Source of the DNA: Paenarthrobacter ureafaciens
GTDB taxonomy: Bacteria > Actinomycetota > Actinomycetes > Actinomycetales > Micrococcaceae
Direction of reading: 5' to 3'
Assembly (NCBI RefSeq): GCF_004028095.1
Contig: NZ_SBHM01000007.1
Location: 1,488,001-1,552,000, forward strand
Length of the DNA: 64,000 nt
Shown here: in pieces, positions 62,902 to 64,000 of the stretch
How positions within the stretch are numbered: the stretch's first letter is position 1
Layout of the letters: each line of letters opens with the position of its first letter
Position numbers and translations under genes: made by a program
The notes under the pieces: model-generated
Told to the model about the DNA's origin: nothing
What the model saw: only the letters and a program-made list of their open reading frames with translations
Database searches by the model: none

Positions 62902-64000
62902 TCAGGAAACCTTGGCACCCAGGGCTGCGAGGTAGTCCTCGGCTTTGTCCGGGTACATGAACCACTCCTGGAATTCCGGCGGGTGGTTGAAGCCGTTGGC
63001 AAAGCGGTGCGCGATTTCCGGAACCTGGTTTGCCGCGCCCAGCAACTCAAGGACGTGCGGCGGGGGAGGAGCCAGCAGGGCATTGGTCCAGTGTGCAACG
63101 TGTCGGGCGTAATCCCAATAGCGTTCGAACGTGGCCTGCATGAATGCCGGGTCATAGCGGCGGTCGCCGTGCTCAACGATGCTTTGCAGGTACGACGCCG
63201 CGCACTTGCTGGCGTTGTTGGAACCCTGGCCGGTAATGGGATCGTTCAAAACCACGACGTCGGCAAGGCCAAGTACCTGCTTCCCGCTGGGGAGCGTGGC
63301 AATCGGGTGGCGGACGGTGGGGGCGAAGCGGCCCTGCAGGATGCCGTTGGGGTCGGTCAGTTGGACGTCAGTAGCCCGTTCGGCTTCCCACGGAAGGAAG
63401 GTCTCAAGGATGTTCTTGGATGTTTCCAGGTGCTCGTCCGGAGTAAGGCCCTTCCACACGTCCATGGGACCGCCCGGGACGCCTTCGAAGACCATGATTT
63501 CGCAGGGGCCGCTGGTGGTCAGGGCTGGAAAAACGAAGTACTCGCCCACGCCCGGGATGAGGTTGAAGGAGACCGCCGAGTACTCTTCGCGGGGCTTCAA
63601 GCCGGTGACGTAGGTGAGGGCCAGAGCGCGCTGGGGTGTGTCATAGGTGCTGCGTTCAGCGTCCCGGGTGAAGAGTTGGGCGATCTCGCCCTTGCCGGCG
63701 GCCACGATCACCAGGTCCGAGTTCAGTGCATAGCGTTCCAGCTCATCAACGCCTGCATCCTCGAACACCAGCTCGCCGCCGCGTTTGATGAACTCCTCCA
63801 TGAACCTGGGGAACTTGACGCGCTGGTCGATGGACTGGGCGTGGTTGTCCAGCCTCGAGGCCCAGCTGATGGCCTTCTCACCCGGAAGTTCGGGGTGCGG
63901 GACGGTGAACGAGATCCCGTCAACGGTGGGTGCATCGGGCCACAAATCAAGTCCCAACGCCCGCTCGTGCTCCAGGGCGTTGTGGAAGATGCACTGGCTG
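62902..64000 (-). CDS. styA1: StyA1-like FAD-dependent styrene/indole monooxygenase (partial)
   Basis: The gene runs off the right end; the last 366 residues are visible, from SQCIFHNALEHERALGLDLW to the stop. It shares with the next gene's N-terminal half the blocks VAAGKGEIAQLFTRD, GPCEIMVFEGVPGGPMDVW and VVLNDPITGQGSNNASKCAASYLQSI. The N-terminal GxGxxG is outside the window. In Rhodococcus StyA1 uses FADH2 from StyA2B. It may open the operon, or more genes may lie beyond 64000. Confidence 0.88.
   Translation of the reverse strand, partial: SQCIFHNALEHERALGLDLWPDAPTVDGISFTVPHPELPGEKAISWASRLDNHAQSIDQRVKFPRFMEEFIKRGGELVFEDAGVDELERYALNSDLVIVAAGKGEIAQLFTRDAERSTYDTPQRALALTYVTGLKPREEYSAVSFNLIPGVGEYFVFPALTTSGPCEIMVFEGVPGGPMDVWKGLTPDEHLETSKNILETFLPWEAERATDVQLTDPNGILQGRFAPTVRHPIATLPSGKQVLGLADVVVLNDPITGQGSNNASKCAASYLQSIVEHGDRRYDPAFMQATFERYWDYARHVAHWTNALLAPPPPHVLELLGAANQVPEIAHRFANGFNHPPEFQEWFMYPDKAEDYLAALGAKVS

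Overview
The window is a high-GC chromosome segment from an actinobacterium, most likely Arthrobacter/Paenarthrobacter-like (Micrococcaceae). The evidence is GC-rich coding, GTG starts, an actinobacterial SOS box (TCGAAC-type), an 11-nt direct-repeat PHO box, a DisA/RadA/MutY neighbourhood, dodecin, CsbD and DUF4235 proteins, and a lack of Gram-negative features. The genus is inferred from gene content; no 16S rRNA gene is present. There is one tRNA (Lys-UUU) and no CRISPR array, intact transposase or phage gene was seen.

Layout. 1-3.6 kb: the end of a berberine-bridge-type flavoenzyme, then dhaKLM (PTS-linked dihydroxyacetone kinase). 3.6-5.4 kb: small stress proteins, a VOC protein and a frameshifted SDR. 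5.4-10.8 kb: kdpD-kdpE with an APC-type permease downstream and no kdpFABC in view. 10.9-14.9 kb: two hypothetical proteins, mutY, a membrane-anchored protein and disA (c-di-AMP synthase). 14.9-19.7 kb: a block lying between disA and radA that holds a TrkH/KtrB K+ channel subunit, NhaA and the scar of an ABC exporter; nhaA and the scar share a conserved 5'-leader element. 19.7-23.3 kb: radA, a small hypothetical gene and an SOS-controlled umuDC pair.

23.3-28.8 kb is an arsenic island: arsN1-like acetyltransferase, arsR and aquaporin on one strand; an ArsR-ArsC fusion, arsC, a thioredoxin-reductase-like gene and an ArsO-like flavoprotein on the other. It has several ArsR-type operators and no ArsB/Acr3 pump. 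28.9-37.2 kb: PAP2 phosphatase, FUSC transporter, pstSCAB behind a PHO box, then the low-affinity pit with its DUF47 partner. 37.3-40.2 kb: a lipoprotein with a structured RNA candidate behind it, tRNA-Lys and small hypothetical genes. 40.2-42.5 kb: a hydroxyacid dehydrogenase/aminotransferase pair.

42.7-48.8 kb: a complete urease operon, ureABCEFGD, ending in a NiCoT nickel permease. 48.8-50.9 kb: an ECF sigma factor with a membrane partner and a small gene pair. 51-56.9 kb: a five-gene aldo-keto reductase/epimerase/lactonase operon divergent from an XRE-type regulator. 57-58.7 kb: dodecin, SDR and universal stress protein. 58.7-64 kb: a four-gene operon running off the end of the window, with a StyA1-like monooxygenase, a StyA2B-like monooxygenase-reductase fusion, a CrtI-like flavoprotein and an isatin-hydrolase-like cyclase. 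I read it as an indole (or styrene/indole) oxidation pathway.

The best leads are: (i) the repeated leader element and ion-transport block inserted between radA and disA; (ii) the ArsR-ArsC fusion whose DNA-binding half has no cysteine; (iii) the indole/isatin operon; (iv) the cloverleaf-like RNA at 38110-38195; and (v) a family of long palindromes at the ends of convergent genes.
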